From Paracoccaceae bacterium (GTDB lineage: Bacteria; Pseudomonadota; Alphaproteobacteria; Rhodobacterales; Rhodobacteraceae): a DNA stretch of 45,858 nt. The translations under genes were made by a program, and so were the position numbers. The DNA lies in contig RECW01000131.1 of NCBI GenBank assembly GCA_007693835.1, positions 1 through 45,858 on the forward strand, read 5' to 3'. Below, one piece after another: positions 10,924 through 20,787 of the stretch. Below the pieces are notes generated by a model. That model saw nothing but the letters and a program-made list of their open reading frames with translations, did not search any database and was not told the origin of the DNA. Numbering within the stretch: the stretch's first letter is position 1; the number at the start of each line of letters is the position of its first letter.

Positions 10924-11805
10924 ATGGCGACCCTGAACCTGCACCACCTGCGCTATTTCCGCGCCGTCGCCCACGACGGGAACCTGACGCGCGCCGCCGA
11001 GCGGCTGAACCTGTCGCAGTCCGCCCTGTCGGTGCAGATCAGGAAGCTGGAGGAGCGGCTCGGCCATGCGCTGTTCGAGCGCCGCGGGCGGACGCTGCAC
11101 CTGACGGAGGCCGGCCGCATCGCCCTCGACCACGCCGACGCGATCCACGCCGTCGGCGAGGAGCTGACGGCGACGCTGGCGCAGACGGGGCGCGCGCGGG
11201 CGGCGCTACGGGTCGGGGCGCAGGCGACGCTGTCGCGCAACTTCATGATCGGCTTTCTGCGCCCGGTGCTCGGGCGGCCGGACGTCGACGTGATCATCCG
11301 GTCGGGCGGCCCGGCGGAGCTGCTCGCCGCGCTCGAGACGCTGAACCTCGACCTCGTGCTGATGAACCGCCCCCCGGCGCGCGACGGCGTCAGCGCCTTC
11401 ATCGCACGCCGCCTCGCGGAGGAGCCGGTGAGCCTCGTCGGCTCCCCCGCCCGCATCGGCGCGACCCGCGACGTCGCCGCGCTGATCGGGGAACACCCGG
11501 TGATCCTGCCGACGCGCGACAGCGCGGTGCGGCTCGCCTTCGACGCGCTGGCGAGCCGGCTCGATGTCCGCCCTCAGATCGCGGCGGAAGTCGACGACAT
11601 GGCGATGATGCGTCTGCTCGCGGTCGAGGACGTCGCCCTCGCCGTTCTGCCGCCCATCGTGGTGCGCGACGAGCTCAACGCCGGGCGGCTGCTGGAGGCC
11701 GCCCGGCTGCCCGACATCGTCGAGCCGTTCTACGCCGTCACGCTGGAGCGGCGCTTTCCGAACCCGCTGGCGCAGGCGCTGCTTGAGGCGGCGCCGGCGC
11801 GGTGA
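10924..11805 (+). CDS. LysR-family transcriptional regulator, divergent from dabBA
   Basis: A 293-residue protein of normal LysR length. The N-terminal winged helix-turn-helix is clear: LHHLRYFRAVAHDGNLTRAA then LNLSQSALSVQIRKLEERLG (about residues 6-47). It is followed by the linker helix and a periplasmic-binding-protein-like effector domain (about 90-290). It is transcribed divergently from dabBA, as is common for DIC-transport operons, and probably senses carbon status. No good SD precedes the ATG, and the operator palindrome ends at 10922, two bases before the ATG at 10924. The mRNA may therefore be leaderless or poorly translated, and binding at the dyad would block its own promoter. 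The effector is unknown; CbbR-type metabolites are only a guess. Confidence 0.9.
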   Translation: MATLNLHHLRYFRAVAHDGNLTRAAERLNLSQSALSVQIRKLEERLGHALFERRGRTLHLTEAGRIALDHADAIHAVGEELTATLAQTGRARAALRVGAQATLSRNFMIGFLRPVLGRPDVDVIIRSGGPAELLAALETLNLDLVLMNRPPARDGVSAFIARRLAEEPVSLVGSPARIGATRDVAALIGEHPVILPTRDSAVRLAFDALASRLDVRPQIAAEVDDMAMMRLLAVEDVALAVLPPIVVRDELNAGRLLEAARLPDIVEPFYAVTLERRFPNPLAQALLEAAPAR

Positions 11806-11809
11806 GCGG

Positions 11810-12985
11810 TCAGTGGACGCGGCCCGCCACCTCGGTCGCGTAGCGCTCCTTCATCTCCTCCACCGCCTTGGCGTGCTTGGCGGCGAGGTCGGGGCGCAGC
11901 TTCTCGGCGCGCGCCGCGGCGTCCATCGTCGGCAGGTGGTGGCCCTGGAAATGCGGCATCACATGGCGGGCGATCAGCTCGTAGCTGCGGTGGGTCGCCT
12001 CGGGGTTGGCCCAGTTGTGGGCGAGCATCAGGTAGGCCCCGAAGCCGCCGTTCGACTGCGCCATCAGCCGCTCGATCTGCGCCACCGCCATGTCGGGCGT
12101 GCCGATGGCGCCGAAGCCCGACTCGTTCACGAAGGCGATCATCTCGTCGAGGTTGTCGCCGGGCACCGCCATCTGCGGGAAGGCCGCCACCGCCTGGAAG
12201 TAGTGGAACCACTGCTCCATGCCGTAGGCGACGTCGCGCCTGGCCTGCTCCATGGTCTCTGCGATGTGGACGAGACCGACGAGCCGCCACTTCGAGCGGT
12301 CGACCGTGTGCCCGGCCTCCGTCGCCTCGGCCTCCATCACGTCCCAGTGCAGCGCCAGCGCGTCGAAGCCCGCCGCGGTCGTCGCCCCGATGGAAAGGAG
12401 CCCGAGGCCATGCTTGCCCGCGAGCCGCGGCCCGGCCGGCGAGGCCACGCCCGCCGCGCAGATGTCGAACAGCGGGTTGGAGTAGGGCCGCAGGTGCAGC
12501 CGCGCCTCGCGCAGGTCCCAGCGGTCGTTCCGGAAGGTGACGGGCTCCTCGGAGCGCAGCAGCTTCACGATCACGCCGAGGCTGTCCTCCAGAAGCTGGC
12601 GCGTCTGGGTCGGCTCGATGCCGATCATCCGCGCGTCGGTCGGCAGGGCGCCGGGGCCGACGCCGAGCATCACCCGCCCGCGCGTCAGGTGGTCGAGCAT
12701 CACGATGCGCTCGGCCACCCACAGCGGGTTGTGGTAGCTGAGCGACACGACGCCGGTGCCGAGCTTGATGTGCTTCGTCCGCTCGGCGGCGACGCCGATG
12801 AAGATCTCCGGGCTCGCGATGATCTCCGAACCGGCGGAATGGTGTTCGCCGACCCACGCCTCGTCATAGCCGCAGCGGTCGAGCCAGCGGATCAGCTCGA
12901 GGTCCTGCTCCAGCGCGAGGGTGGGGTTGATCCCCGGCTTGTGAAACGGCGCAAGAAAGATGCCGAAGCGCAGACGATGGCCCAT
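11810..12985 (-). CDS. LLM-class flavin-dependent oxidoreductase (luciferase-like monooxygenase)
   Basis: A 391-residue protein of the bacterial luciferase superfamily. The first strand, RFGIFLAPFHKPGINPTLAL, and the segments DEAWVGEHHSAGSE and HIKLGTGVVSLSYHNPLWVA are diagnostic of the TIM-barrel that binds reduced FMN; GRVMLGVGPGALP follows. Of the characterised members it looks most like the limonene monooxygenase/alkanal monooxygenase-alpha type. It would need a separate flavin reductase, which is not nearby. The ATG has GGGAGG 5-6 bases upstream. It converges on the LysR gene with a 4-base gap and is probably not functionally tied to dabBA. Substrate cannot be predicted. Confidence 0.88.
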   Translation of the reverse strand: MGHRLRFGIFLAPFHKPGINPTLALEQDLELIRWLDRCGYDEAWVGEHHSAGSEIIASPEIFIGVAAERTKHIKLGTGVVSLSYHNPLWVAERIVMLDHLTRGRVMLGVGPGALPTDARMIGIEPTQTRQLLEDSLGVIVKLLRSEEPVTFRNDRWDLREARLHLRPYSNPLFDICAAGVASPAGPRLAGKHGLGLLSIGATTAAGFDALALHWDVMEAEATEAGHTVDRSKWRLVGLVHIAETMEQARRDVAYGMEQWFHYFQAVAAFPQMAVPGDNLDEMIAFVNESGFGAIGTPDMAVAQIERLMAQSNGGFGAYLMLAHNWANPEATHRSYELIARHVMPHFQGHHLPTMDAAARAEKLRPDLAAKHAKAVEEMKERYATEVAGRVH

Positions 12986-13074
12986 GAGGTCCTCCCAGGT
13001 GTCTTGTTATGCACCCGAGAGTGACGGCCTTCCGCGCGCCTTTCAACCGCGACACGCGGAGGCCCCGCGCGCCC

Positions 13075-14892
13075 TCACGCCGCGTCGAGCGGCGCGCAGG
13101 CGGCGGCCAGCCATGCGGCCGTCTCCGCATCGACCTGCGGTCCGATCTTCTCCAGCACGGCCGCGTGATAGGCGTCGAGCCACGCCCGCTCTGCCGGGTC
13201 GAGCAGACCGGGGTCGATCAGGCGGCGGTCGATCGGAACCCACGTCAGCGTCTCGAAACCCATCATCGGCCGCGCGCCGTCCGGCAGCGGCTCGGCGGGC
13301 GAGACGACGATCAGGTTCTCGATGCGGATGCCGAAGCGTCCTTCCAGATAGCAGCCCGGCTCGTTCGACAGGATCATGCCGGCAACCAGCGGCTCGGCGC
13401 CCCGCTTCGACAGGCTCTGCGGCCCCTCGTGCACCGAGAGGAAGGCGCCGACGCCGTGCCCGGTGCCGTGGTCGTAGTCGTGGCCCGCCCGCCAGAGGGC
13501 GACGCGCGCGAGCCCGTCGAGATCGCGGCCGGCGGTCTTCTCGGGGAACCGCGCGCGGCTGATGGCGATCATGCCCTTCAGGACCAGCGTGAACAGCCGC
13601 CGCGCCTCGGGGTCCGGCGCGCCCACGGCGATGGTGCGGGTGACGTCCGTCGTGCCGTCGCGGTACTGGCCGCCGCTGTCGACAAGCAACAGTTCGCCCG
13701 CCCGCACCGGCCGGTCGGTCTTGCGGGTGACGCGATAGTGCACGATCGCGCCGTGCTCGCCGGCGCCGCAGATCGTGTCGAAGGCGATGTCGGTGAGGCC
13801 GTTGTCCTCGCGTCGGAACGCCTCCAGCCGCTTGACGACGGCGATCTCGGTCAGGGCGCCCGACGGCGCGGCCGTGTCGAGCCAGCAGAGGAACCGCGCC
13901 ATCGCCGCCCCGTCGCGCAGGTGCGCGGCGCGGGCGCCGTCGAGTTCGGCGGCGTTCTTGATCGCCTTGGGCAGGATGCACGGGTCGCGCCGCCAGATCA
14001 CGCGCGCCCCCGCGGCCTCCAGCCGCCGGCTCACCCAGACCGGCGCGCTGTCGCGGTCGACCAGCGCCGCGGCCCCCGCCAGCGCGTCGAGGGCGGCGCC
14101 GAAGGCCTGCGGCGCGGCCACCGTCACCGCATCGCCGAGATGCGCCTGCGCCGTCGCGTCGATCTTGTCCGGTTCGGTGAACAGATCGACCCGGCCGTCG
14201 GCGTGCAGCAGGGCGAAGGCGAGCGGCGCGGGGCTGCGCGGCACGTCCTCGCCGCGGATGTTGAGCAGCCAGGCGATCGAGTCGGGCAGCGTCAGCACCG
14301 CCGCCGCCGCGCCCGCCTCGGCGACGCTGGCGGCGATCCGCGCGCGCTTCTCCGCCGCGCTCTCGCCGGCGAAGGCGTCCGGGTGCGGCCGGATCGCGCC
14401 GGCGGGCGGCGGCGGCTGGTCGGGCCACACGGCGTCGAGCGGGTTGGTCTCGACGAACCGGACCGATCCGCCCGCCTTCGCCGCCGCCGCCTCGACCTTC
14501 GCCGCCTGCGCGGCCGTGTGCAGCATGGGGTCGAGCCCCACCACGCCGCCCTCGGGCAGCGTCTCGGCGAGCCAGGCCTCCGGCGTCGCGTCGGCGAGCG
14601 CGACAACCTCGAAGGCGCTTTGGTCCACCTGCGCGCGGCCCTGCAGCCGGTAGCGCCCGTCCACGAACAGGGCGGCCCGGGCGCGCAGCGCGACGCAAAG
14701 GCCGGCGGAGCCCGTGAAGCCTGTCAGCCAGGCGAGGCGCTCGTCGCGCGCGGCGACCGTCTCGCCCTGATGCGCGTCGGCGCGCGGCACGAGAAAGCCC
14801 TCGAGACCTTCCGCCTCCAGGCGTGCGCGGAGCGCGGCCAGCCGCGCCGGCCCGTCGTCGGCGTGATCGGGCGGGTCGAATATCTGGAACAT
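13075..14892 (-). CDS. Xaa-Pro aminopeptidase, M24B family (aminopeptidase P)
   Basis: A 605-residue cytoplasmic metalloprotease of the long, three-domain type. Two N-terminal creatinase-like domains (about 1-310) precede the pita-bread catalytic domain. The metal ligands are visible in order: two Asp in LLVDSGGQYRDGTTDVTRT, His in DHGTGHGVGAFLSVHEGP, Glu in ILSNEPGCYLEG and Glu in FGIRIENL. It removes an N-terminal residue preceding proline, using two Mn or Zn ions. The ATG at 14892 (MFQIFDPPDHADD) is chosen because AAGG lies 8 bases upstream and the further open stretch to 14949 is not conserved-looking. It sits alone between the LLM gene and a putative lipoprotein gene. Confidence 0.92.
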   Translation of the reverse strand: MFQIFDPPDHADDGPARLAALRARLEAEGLEGFLVPRADAHQGETVAARDERLAWLTGFTGSAGLCVALRARAALFVDGRYRLQGRAQVDQSAFEVVALADATPEAWLAETLPEGGVVGLDPMLHTAAQAAKVEAAAAKAGGSVRFVETNPLDAVWPDQPPPPAGAIRPHPDAFAGESAAEKRARIAASVAEAGAAAAVLTLPDSIAWLLNIRGEDVPRSPAPLAFALLHADGRVDLFTEPDKIDATAQAHLGDAVTVAAPQAFGAALDALAGAAALVDRDSAPVWVSRRLEAAGARVIWRRDPCILPKAIKNAAELDGARAAHLRDGAAMARFLCWLDTAAPSGALTEIAVVKRLEAFRREDNGLTDIAFDTICGAGEHGAIVHYRVTRKTDRPVRAGELLLVDSGGQYRDGTTDVTRTIAVGAPDPEARRLFTLVLKGMIAISRARFPEKTAGRDLDGLARVALWRAGHDYDHGTGHGVGAFLSVHEGPQSLSKRGAEPLVAGMILSNEPGCYLEGRFGIRIENLIVVSPAEPLPDGARPMMGFETLTWVPIDRRLIDPGLLDPAERAWLDAYHAAVLEKIGPQVDAETAAWLAAACAPLDAA

Positions 14893-15004
14893 GGCCTGAC
14901 CTTTTGGAGCCTGCGTCGGGATAGGGCCCAATTCTCCGCCCACGCGCAAGCAGCCGGGCGTCCGATGATCGCGCGTCGCAACGGCGGGCGCGACGAGGGA
15001 TCGG

Positions 15005-15838
15005 TCAGCCGCTCGGCCAGACGGCGAGCGCGGGGCCTTCTTCAGCGACGTCCGCCGGCTCGAAACCGATGAGCGCGATCAGGCGCGCCCCGTCCGCGCC
15101 TTCGAGCAGCAGCCGCTCCTGCACGCGGCCGCGCCGCCAGCCGCGCGGCTCGCGCCATCCGGTGAACACCGCGCCGTCGTCGAGCATCAGCAGCCGGGCG
15201 CCGCCGTTGTCGGCGAGCTCGCCCACCGCCACCGGCCCGCCGGCGTCGAAGAAGGCGACGCGGACGCCTCGGCCGTCCGGCGCGTCGACCTCCTCGGCGA
15301 TCAGCGGCCGCCCGCCGAAGCGGCCGTCGCCCACCAGCCGGCCGCCGACGCCCTCGGCGTAGGCGTAGGCGTCGACCGGCGCGAGCAGCACGTCGTCGAC
15401 CGCGATCACCCGGCAGCCGCAGGCCGCCGCGTCGCCGGCCTCCGCAAGGGCTTCGAGGCAGGCGCCGAGCGCGCGCGAAACCGCGTCGGCGCGCGTCGCC
15501 CCGACGGGGCCCGCCGCGATGGCCGCCGCCGGGCAATGCCGCGGCGGATCGCCGAGCGCAAGCGCGCGCGGCGTCGGCGCGTCAAGGAAGCGCCGACCGA
15601 TGGGAGAGCGTGCGATGAAGGGCGCGCGCTCCTGCTCGACGGACGTCACCGGCGCGGGCGCGCCAGCCTCGAAGCGCTCCATGAGGCGGGTTGCGGCGGA
15701 CACGTCGGCGGCGCTCCGAGCCACGATCGCAGCCCCCTCCGCGACCCTGAGCGTCGGCTGCGCTGGCGTGGGCGGCGCGCTGACGCACCCTGCCGCAGCC
15801 AGCGCTGCGGTTGCGAGGAACGATGACGGTTTCCGCAT
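15005..15838 (-). CDS. Putative periplasmic lipoprotein of unknown function
   Basis: A 277-residue protein starting MRKPSSFLATAALAAAGCVS. It has a positively charged N-terminus, a hydrophobic stretch and a Cys at residue 18 in a relaxed lipobox (AAGC), so it is probably a lipoprotein. The middle holds HCPAAAIAAGPVGATRADAV and a Cys pair in AACGCRVIAVDDVLL; the C-terminal half is a run of short beta-strand-like segments ending ALAVWPSG. I do not recognise a characterised family, though similar small secreted proteins occur in Rhodobacterales. An in-frame ATG at 15847 would add three residues; neither start has a strong SD. It is divergent from the cold-shock gene. Confidence 0.65.
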   Translation of the reverse strand: MRKPSSFLATAALAAAGCVSAPPTPAQPTLRVAEGAAIVARSAADVSAATRLMERFEAGAPAPVTSVEQERAPFIARSPIGRRFLDAPTPRALALGDPPRHCPAAAIAAGPVGATRADAVSRALGACLEALAEAGDAAACGCRVIAVDDVLLAPVDAYAYAEGVGGRLVGDGRFGGRPLIAEEVDAPDGRGVRVAFFDAGGPVAVGELADNGGARLLMLDDGAVFTGWREPRGWRRGRVQERLLLEGADGARLIALIGFEPADVAEEGPALAVWPSG

Positions 15839-15944
15839 CGAGGACATTAACTCAAAATTTTCACGAGGGCCGATTCGACGATAGTGCATACTGAGAAACC
15901 CTCTGTTAACGTCCGCCGACGGGGTGGGGTGCGAGGACATTTTG

Positions 15945-16493
15945 GTGGAGCAGGACGATCGACCTGAGCCGGTGTTGGTGAATGGCCGGGTCAAATGGTA
16001 CGATTCCGTGCGTGGTTACGGGTTCGTGGTCGCGGAAGGGTGGGAACAGGACATCCTGACGCACGCGAACTGCGTCCGCGCGTCGGGCCGGGCGACGCTC
16101 CCGGAAGGCGCTCCGATCCGGATCGAGGCGCTGCTGTTCGATCGCGGTTGGCAGGCGGTGACGATCATCGACGTCGGCGAGGCCCCGGCCATCGAGGGAC
16201 TTGCTGAAAGGCCTACGGATTTCGCCCGTGACGTGCCTCAGGACGGCCCTTTCCAGCCGGCGCGGGTGAAATGGTTCGACCGCAGCAAGGGCTTCGGATT
16301 CGTGAACGTGTTCGGCGCCCCGGACGACGTCTTCATTCATATGGAGGTGCTGCGGCGGAGCGGTCTGCCCGATCTGGCCCCCGGCGAAGGCGTCGCGGTG
16401 CGCGTGGCCCAGGGCCCGCGCGGCCTGATGGCGGTCGAGGTGCGCCACTGGGAGGAGGTTCCCCCGGACCGAATCGCGATCGGCGCGGCATGA
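15945..16493 (+). CDS. Cold-shock protein with two cold-shock domains
   Basis: A 182-residue single-stranded nucleic-acid-binding protein with two CSDs. CSD1 ([20 protein letters not shown]) is at about residues 12-72 and CSD2 ([19 protein letters not shown], then DDVFIH) at about 104-165. RNP1-like KGFGFV and RNP2-like VFIH are intact in CSD2. In CSD1 they are degenerate (RGYGFV, DILTH), so the domains may differ in affinity. Such double-CSD proteins are typical of alphaproteobacteria and act as RNA chaperones in cold or stationary phase. The GTG at 15945 is chosen because GAGGA lies 7 bases upstream; an earlier in-frame GTG at 15924 has no SD. The stop overlaps the ATG of the DUF192 gene (ATGA). 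Confidence 0.92.
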   Translation: MEQDDRPEPVLVNGRVKWYDSVRGYGFVVAEGWEQDILTHANCVRASGRATLPEGAPIRIEALLFDRGWQAVTIIDVGEAPAIEGLAERPTDFARDVPQDGPFQPARVKWFDRSKGFGFVNVFGAPDDVFIHMEVLRRSGLPDLAPGEGVAVRVAQGPRGLMAVEVRHWEEVPPDRIAIGAA

Positions 16494-16945
16494 TTCGACT
16501 GGCGCTCGCCGGCCTGCTGCTCGCCGGAGCGGCCCGTGCGGCCTGCGCTCCCGACATCGTGGAGATCGAGACGGCGGATCGCGTGGTGGCCTTCGCCGTG
16601 GAGATCGCCGACACGCCGGAGACCCGCGCGCAGGGGCTGATGTTCCGCGACGATCTTCCTCCAGACGCCGGCATGCTCTTCCTCTGGCCCGACGCGGCGC
16701 CGCGCGTCTTCTGGATGGAGAACACGCCGCTGCCGCTCGACATGCTGTTCATCGACGCGACGGGACGGGTCTGCGGGCTGGTGGAGCGCGCCGAGCCCTT
16801 CACGCGCGACCCGCGCCCGTCGGGTTGCGACGCGCTGGCGGTGCTCGAGGTCCACGGCGGCCTCGCCGAGGCGCTCGGCGTGCGCATCGGCGCACGGCTG
16901 CGCCACCCGGCCTTCGGCGACGCCGCGGCCTGGCCCTGCGACTGA
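16490..16945 (+). CDS. DUF192 family secreted protein
   Basis: A 151-residue protein with a short signal peptide ([17 protein letters not shown], cleavage likely after residue 17) and one DUF192 domain. The family marks are the [19 protein letters not shown] segment, the [16 protein letters not shown] segment and a C-terminal [14 protein letters not shown]. Its biochemical role is unknown. The ATG overlaps the cold-shock stop by 4 bases, and no independent SD is evident, so translation is probably coupled. This gene pair recurs in Rhodobacterales, but a functional link is not established. Residues after the domain ([13 protein letters not shown]) carry a Cys next to last that could pair with Cys19 or Cys94. 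Confidence 0.88.
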   Translation: MIRLALAGLLLAGAARAACAPDIVEIETADRVVAFAVEIADTPETRAQGLMFRDDLPPDAGMLFLWPDAAPRVFWMENTPLPLDMLFIDATGRVCGLVERAEPFTRDPRPSGCDALAVLEVHGGLAEALGVRIGARLRHPAFGDAAAWPCD

Positions 16946-17013
16946 CGCCGCCGCGGCTTGCCGCGCCCGGCGCCCTCGCCTAGAGACGCGGGCGGTTCGC
17001 AGCGGAGGATCGC

Positions 17014-18240
17014 ATGGCCCGGCCGAAGAAAGTGGTGCTCGCCTATTCGGGCGGCCTCGACACCTCGATCATCCTGAAATGGCTGCAGGTCGAGCGCGGC
17101 TGCGAGGTGGTGACCTTCACCGCCGATCTCGGCCAGGGCGAGGAGCTCGGGCCGGCGCGCGCCAAGGCGGAGCTGATGGGCGTGAGGCCCGAGCACATCT
17201 TCATCCGCGACGTGCGCGAGGAGTTCGTGCGCGATTTCGTGTTCCCGATGTTCCGGGCGAACGCGGTCTACGAAGGGCTCTACCTGCTCGGCACCTCCAT
17301 CGCGCGGCCGTTGATCGCCAAGCACCTCGTCGAGATCGCCCGCGAGACCGGCGCCGACGCCGTCGCCCATGGCGCGACCGGCAAGGGCAACGATCAGGTG
17401 CGCTTCGAACTCTCGGCCTACGCGCTGGAGCCGGACATCCAGGTGATAGCGCCCTGGCGCGAGTGGGACCTGACCTCGCGCACCCGGCTGATCGAATGGG
17501 CCGAGGCGCATCAGGTGCCGGTGCCGAAGGACAAGCGCGGCGAAGCGCCGTTCTCGGTCGACGCGAACCTCCTGCACACCTCCTCGGAAGGCAAGGTGCT
17601 GGAGGATCCGGCCGCCGAGGCGCCGGAGTTCGTCTATCAGCGCACCGTCGCGCCCGAGGACGCGCCGGACGCGCCGCAGTATCTCGAGATCGCCTTCGAA
17701 CAGGGCGACGCGGTGGCGGTCGACGGCGAACGGCTGTCGCCGGCGGCGCTGCTCCAGCGGCTGAACGAGATCGGCGGCGCCCACGGCGTCGGGCGGCTCG
17801 ATCTGGTCGAAGGGCGGTATGTCGGCATGAAGTCCCGCGGCGTCTACGAGACGCCGGGCGGCACGGTGCTGCTCGCCGCCCATCGCGGGATCGAGAGCAT
17901 CACCCTCGACCGCGGCGCGGCGCATCTGAAAGACGAGCTGATGCCGCGCTACGCGGAGCTGATCTATTACGGCTACTGGTTCAGCCCCGAGCGCGAGATG
18001 CTGCAGGCGGCCATCGACCTCAGCCAGAAGCACGTCACGGGAACCGTGCGCCTCAAGCTCTACAAGGGCGGCGTCTCGGTGGTGGGGCGGTCCTCGCCGT
18101 TCAGCCTCTACTCCGAGCAGCACGTGACCTTCGAGGACGACGCCGGCGCCTACGACCAGAAGGACGCGCAGGGCTTCATCAAGATCAACGCGCTGCGCCT
18201 GCGGCTGCTCGCGATGCGGGACAAGCGCCTGAAGGGATGA
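17014..18240 (+). CDS. argG: Argininosuccinate synthase
   Basis: A 408-residue cytoplasmic enzyme joining citrulline and aspartate with ATP in arginine synthesis. The N-type ATP pyrophosphatase loop AYSGGLDTS is at residues 10-18. Other family marks are [38 protein letters not shown] and [14 protein letters not shown]. Length and sequence are fully normal. GGAGG lies about 6 bases before the ATG. The 68-base gap upstream can hold a promoter, so argG may start its own transcript. Its stop overlaps the ATG of hrpB by 4 bases, which suggests translational coupling of an arginine enzyme with a helicase. argB is in the same window about 14 kb away. Confidence 0.98.
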   Translation: MARPKKVVLAYSGGLDTSIILKWLQVERGCEVVTFTADLGQGEELGPARAKAELMGVRPEHIFIRDVREEFVRDFVFPMFRANAVYEGLYLLGTSIARPLIAKHLVEIARETGADAVAHGATGKGNDQVRFELSAYALEPDIQVIAPWREWDLTSRTRLIEWAEAHQVPVPKDKRGEAPFSVDANLLHTSSEGKVLEDPAAEAPEFVYQRTVAPEDAPDAPQYLEIAFEQGDAVAVDGERLSPAALLQRLNEIGGAHGVGRLDLVEGRYVGMKSRGVYETPGGTVLLAAHRGIESITLDRGAAHLKDELMPRYAELIYYGYWFSPEREMLQAAIDLSQKHVTGTVRLKLYKGGVSVVGRSSPFSLYSEQHVTFEDDAGAYDQKDAQGFIKINALRLRLLAMRDKRLKG

Positions 18241-20717
18241 GGCTTCCCGGCCCGGCGCTGCCTGTCGACGCGGCGCTGCCGGCGCTGCTGGCCGCGCTCG
18301 GCGCAGGGCGGAACGCGGTGCTGGAGGCGCCGCCCGGCGCCGGCAAGACCACGCGGGTTCCCCTTGCGCTGCTCGGCGAGCCGTGGGCGGCGGGGCGGAT
18401 CGTGATGCTGGAGCCGCGCCGCCTCGCCGCCCGCGCGGCGGCCGCAAGGATGGCGGCGACGCTCGGCGAGCCGGTCGGGCTCACCGTCGGCTTCCGCATC
18501 CGCGGCGAGACCCGCGTCTCGGGCGCCACGCGGATCGAGGTCGTCACCGAAGGCGTGCTGACGCGGATGCTGCAGGCCGACCCCGGCCTCGACGGCGTCT
18601 CGGCGGTGATCTTCGACGAGATCCATGAACGCTCGCTCAACGCCGATCTCGGCCTCGCCTTCTGTCTCGAGTCGCAGGCCGCGCTGCGCCCCGACCTCCG
18701 GCTCATCGCCATGTCGGCCACCCTCGACGCCGGCCCGCTCGCGGCGCTGATGGGCGCGGCGCGGGTCGTCGCGGAAGGCCGGACGTTTCCCGTCGAGACG
18801 CGATGGGCGGCGCAGCCGGTCGACACGCGGACGCCCGCCGCCTTGGCGGCGGCGGTGGCTGACGCGACGCTGGCGGCCCTGGACGCGGACGGCGACGTCC
18901 TCGCCTTCCTGCCCGGCGTCGGCGAAATCGCGCGGGCGGCGGCCCGGCTGACGCCGCGCCTGCCGGGCGACGTCGACCTCCACACGCTCCACGGCGACGC
19001 GCCGCCGGGGCGGCAGGACGCGGCGCTGGCGCCCGCACCCAAGGGGCGGCGGAAGGTTGTGCTTGCGACGGCTGTCGCCGAAACCTCCCTGACCGTGGAG
19101 GGCGTGCGGGTGGTGGTCGACGCCGGCCGCGCCCGGCGCGCCCGGTTCGACCCCGGATCGGGCATGACGCGCCTCGTCACCGAGCGCGTCAGCCGCGCCG
19201 AGGCCGACCAGCGCCGCGGCCGCGCCGGGCGGCAGGGGCCCGGCGTCTGCTTCCGGCTCTGGACAAAGGCGGAGGAAGGCGGGTTTCCCGCCTTCGCCTT
19301 GCCCGAGATCGCCGTCGCGGACCTCGCGCCGCTCGCGCTCGACGTCGCCGCATGGGGCGCGGCCGACCCGGCGGCGCTGCCCTTCCTCGACCCGCCGCCG
19401 GCCGCGGCCTACGCCGAAGCGCAGGCGCTGCTCCGCGCGCTCGGGGCGCTCGACGGAGACGACCGCGCAACATCGCGCGGTCGGGCGCTCGCCGCCGCGC
19501 CCGTGCATCCGCGGCTCGCGCGCATGGCCGCGGACTGCGCCGAGGCGGACCGGCCCACCGCCGCGGCGCTCGCGGGGCTGCTTTCCGACCGCGACCCCCT
19601 GCGCGGGACCGGCGCGGGCGCCGACGTCGCGCGCCGGCTGGCGGCCTACGCCCGGCCTGCGTCCGCCCCGGAGGCCGCCCCCGAGGCCGACCGCGCGGCG
19701 CTGGCGCGCGCGCGGGAGACGGCGCGACGTCTGCACCCCGCCGGCGGCGCGGTGGACCCCGAAGCGGCGGGGCGCGTGCTGGCCCTCGCCTATCCCGACC
19801 GCATCGCGCAGCGCCGGCCCGGACCCGAGCCGCGCTATCGCCTCTCGGGCGGCAAGGGCGCGCGGCTCGACGCGGGCGACGCGCTGGCCGCCCTGCCCTT
19901 CCTCGTCGCCGCCGATCTCGACGGCGACCCGCGCGAGGCGCGCATCCGGCTCGCGGCGGCGCTGACGCGCGACGAGGCGGAAGCGGCCGTTCCGACCGAA
20001 ACCGTGCGCCTCGTCGGCTGGGACGCGCGCGCGCGCGCCGTCGTCGCGCGGCGGGAGCGACGGCTCGGCGCGCTCGTGGTCGAGACGACCCCGCTCGCGG
20101 ACGTCGATCCCGCCGAAACCGCCGCCGCCATGGCCGAGGGCGTGCGGACTCTGGGCCTCGACGCGCTGCCGTGGACGGCCGCCGCGCGGAGCCTGCGCGC
20201 GCGCCTCCGCTGGCTCGCCAGCCGGCGACCCGACGCCGAGTCGCCCGACTGGTCCGACGCCGCGCTGCTCGCGTCGCTCGATGACTGGCTCACGCCATGG
20301 CTCACCGGCATGCGCCGCGCCGAAGACCTCGCGCGCCTCGATCTGGCGGCGGTCCTGCGCGCGGCGCTGTCGCGCGAGGCGCTGGCGCTGCTCGACCGCG
20401 CCGCGCCCGCCGCGCTGCGGACGCCCGCAGGCCCGTCGGCGCCCATCGACTACACGGCCGACCCGCCGACCGCCGCCGTGCGCCCGCAGTGGCTGTTCGG
20501 TCTCGACGCGCATCCGTGCGTCGACGGCGCGCCGCTGCGGCTCGACCTCGTGTCGCCGGCGGGGCGTCCGATCGCGGCGACGTCGGACCTGCCGGGCTTC
20601 TGGCGCGGCGGATGGGCGGAGACGCGCAAGGCGCTCCGCGGCCGCTACCCCAAGCACCCGTGGCCGGAAGACCCGCTCGCCGCCCCCGCCACGACCCGGG
20701 CGAAGCCGCGCGCCTGA
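18237..20717 (+). CDS. hrpB: ATP-dependent helicase HrpB (DEAH family)
   Basis: An 826-residue protein, the usual HrpB length. Walker A is APPGAGKTT at about 31-39, the DExH box is DEIH at 127-130 followed by ERS, motif III is MSATLD, and motif VI is [12 protein letters not shown]. The HrpB-specific C-terminus is present, with [12 protein letters not shown] and [13 protein letters not shown]. It is a putative RNA helicase whose role in most bacteria is poorly defined. The ATG lies in the overlap ATGA with argG; a far longer upstream open frame on this phase is only the argG shadow. A LysE-type exporter follows after 70 bases and could be the third gene of the transcript. Confidence 0.95.
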   Translation: MRLPGPALPVDAALPALLAALGAGRNAVLEAPPGAGKTTRVPLALLGEPWAAGRIVMLEPRRLAARAAAARMAATLGEPVGLTVGFRIRGETRVSGATRIEVVTEGVLTRMLQADPGLDGVSAVIFDEIHERSLNADLGLAFCLESQAALRPDLRLIAMSATLDAGPLAALMGAARVVAEGRTFPVETRWAAQPVDTRTPAALAAAVADATLAALDADGDVLAFLPGVGEIARAAARLTPRLPGDVDLHTLHGDAPPGRQDAALAPAPKGRRKVVLATAVAETSLTVEGVRVVVDAGRARRARFDPGSGMTRLVTERVSRAEADQRRGRAGRQGPGVCFRLWTKAEEGGFPAFALPEIAVADLAPLALDVAAWGAADPAALPFLDPPPAAAYAEAQALLRALGALDGDDRATSRGRALAAAPVHPRLARMAADCAEADRPTAAALAGLLSDRDPLRGTGAGADVARRLAAYARPASAPEAAPEADRAALARARETARRLHPAGGAVDPEAAGRVLALAYPDRIAQRRPGPEPRYRLSGGKGARLDAGDALAALPFLVAADLDGDPREARIRLAAALTRDEAEAAVPTETVRLVGWDARARAVVARRERRLGALVVETTPLADVDPAETAAAMAEGVRTLGLDALPWTAAARSLRARLRWLASRRPDAESPDWSDAALLASLDDWLTPWLTGMRRAEDLARLDLAAVLRAALSREALALLDRAAPAALRTPAGPSAPIDYTADPPTAAVRPQWLFGLDAHPCVDGAPLRLDLVSPAGRPIAATSDLPGFWRGGWAETRKALRGRYPKHPWPEDPLAAPATTRAKPRA

Positions 20718-20787
20718 GAGGGGGCGGCTGGACAGGGCGCGCGGCCCGCTCCATGGTCCGCCGCCGTTTTCACGCAGAGCGCCGCCC

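Noticed and set aside
17079-18236. N-terminal extension of HrpB to 1212 residues
   Set aside because: The added part lies entirely within argG in another frame and is Arg-rich; the ATG at 18237 gives the normal HrpB length and start.
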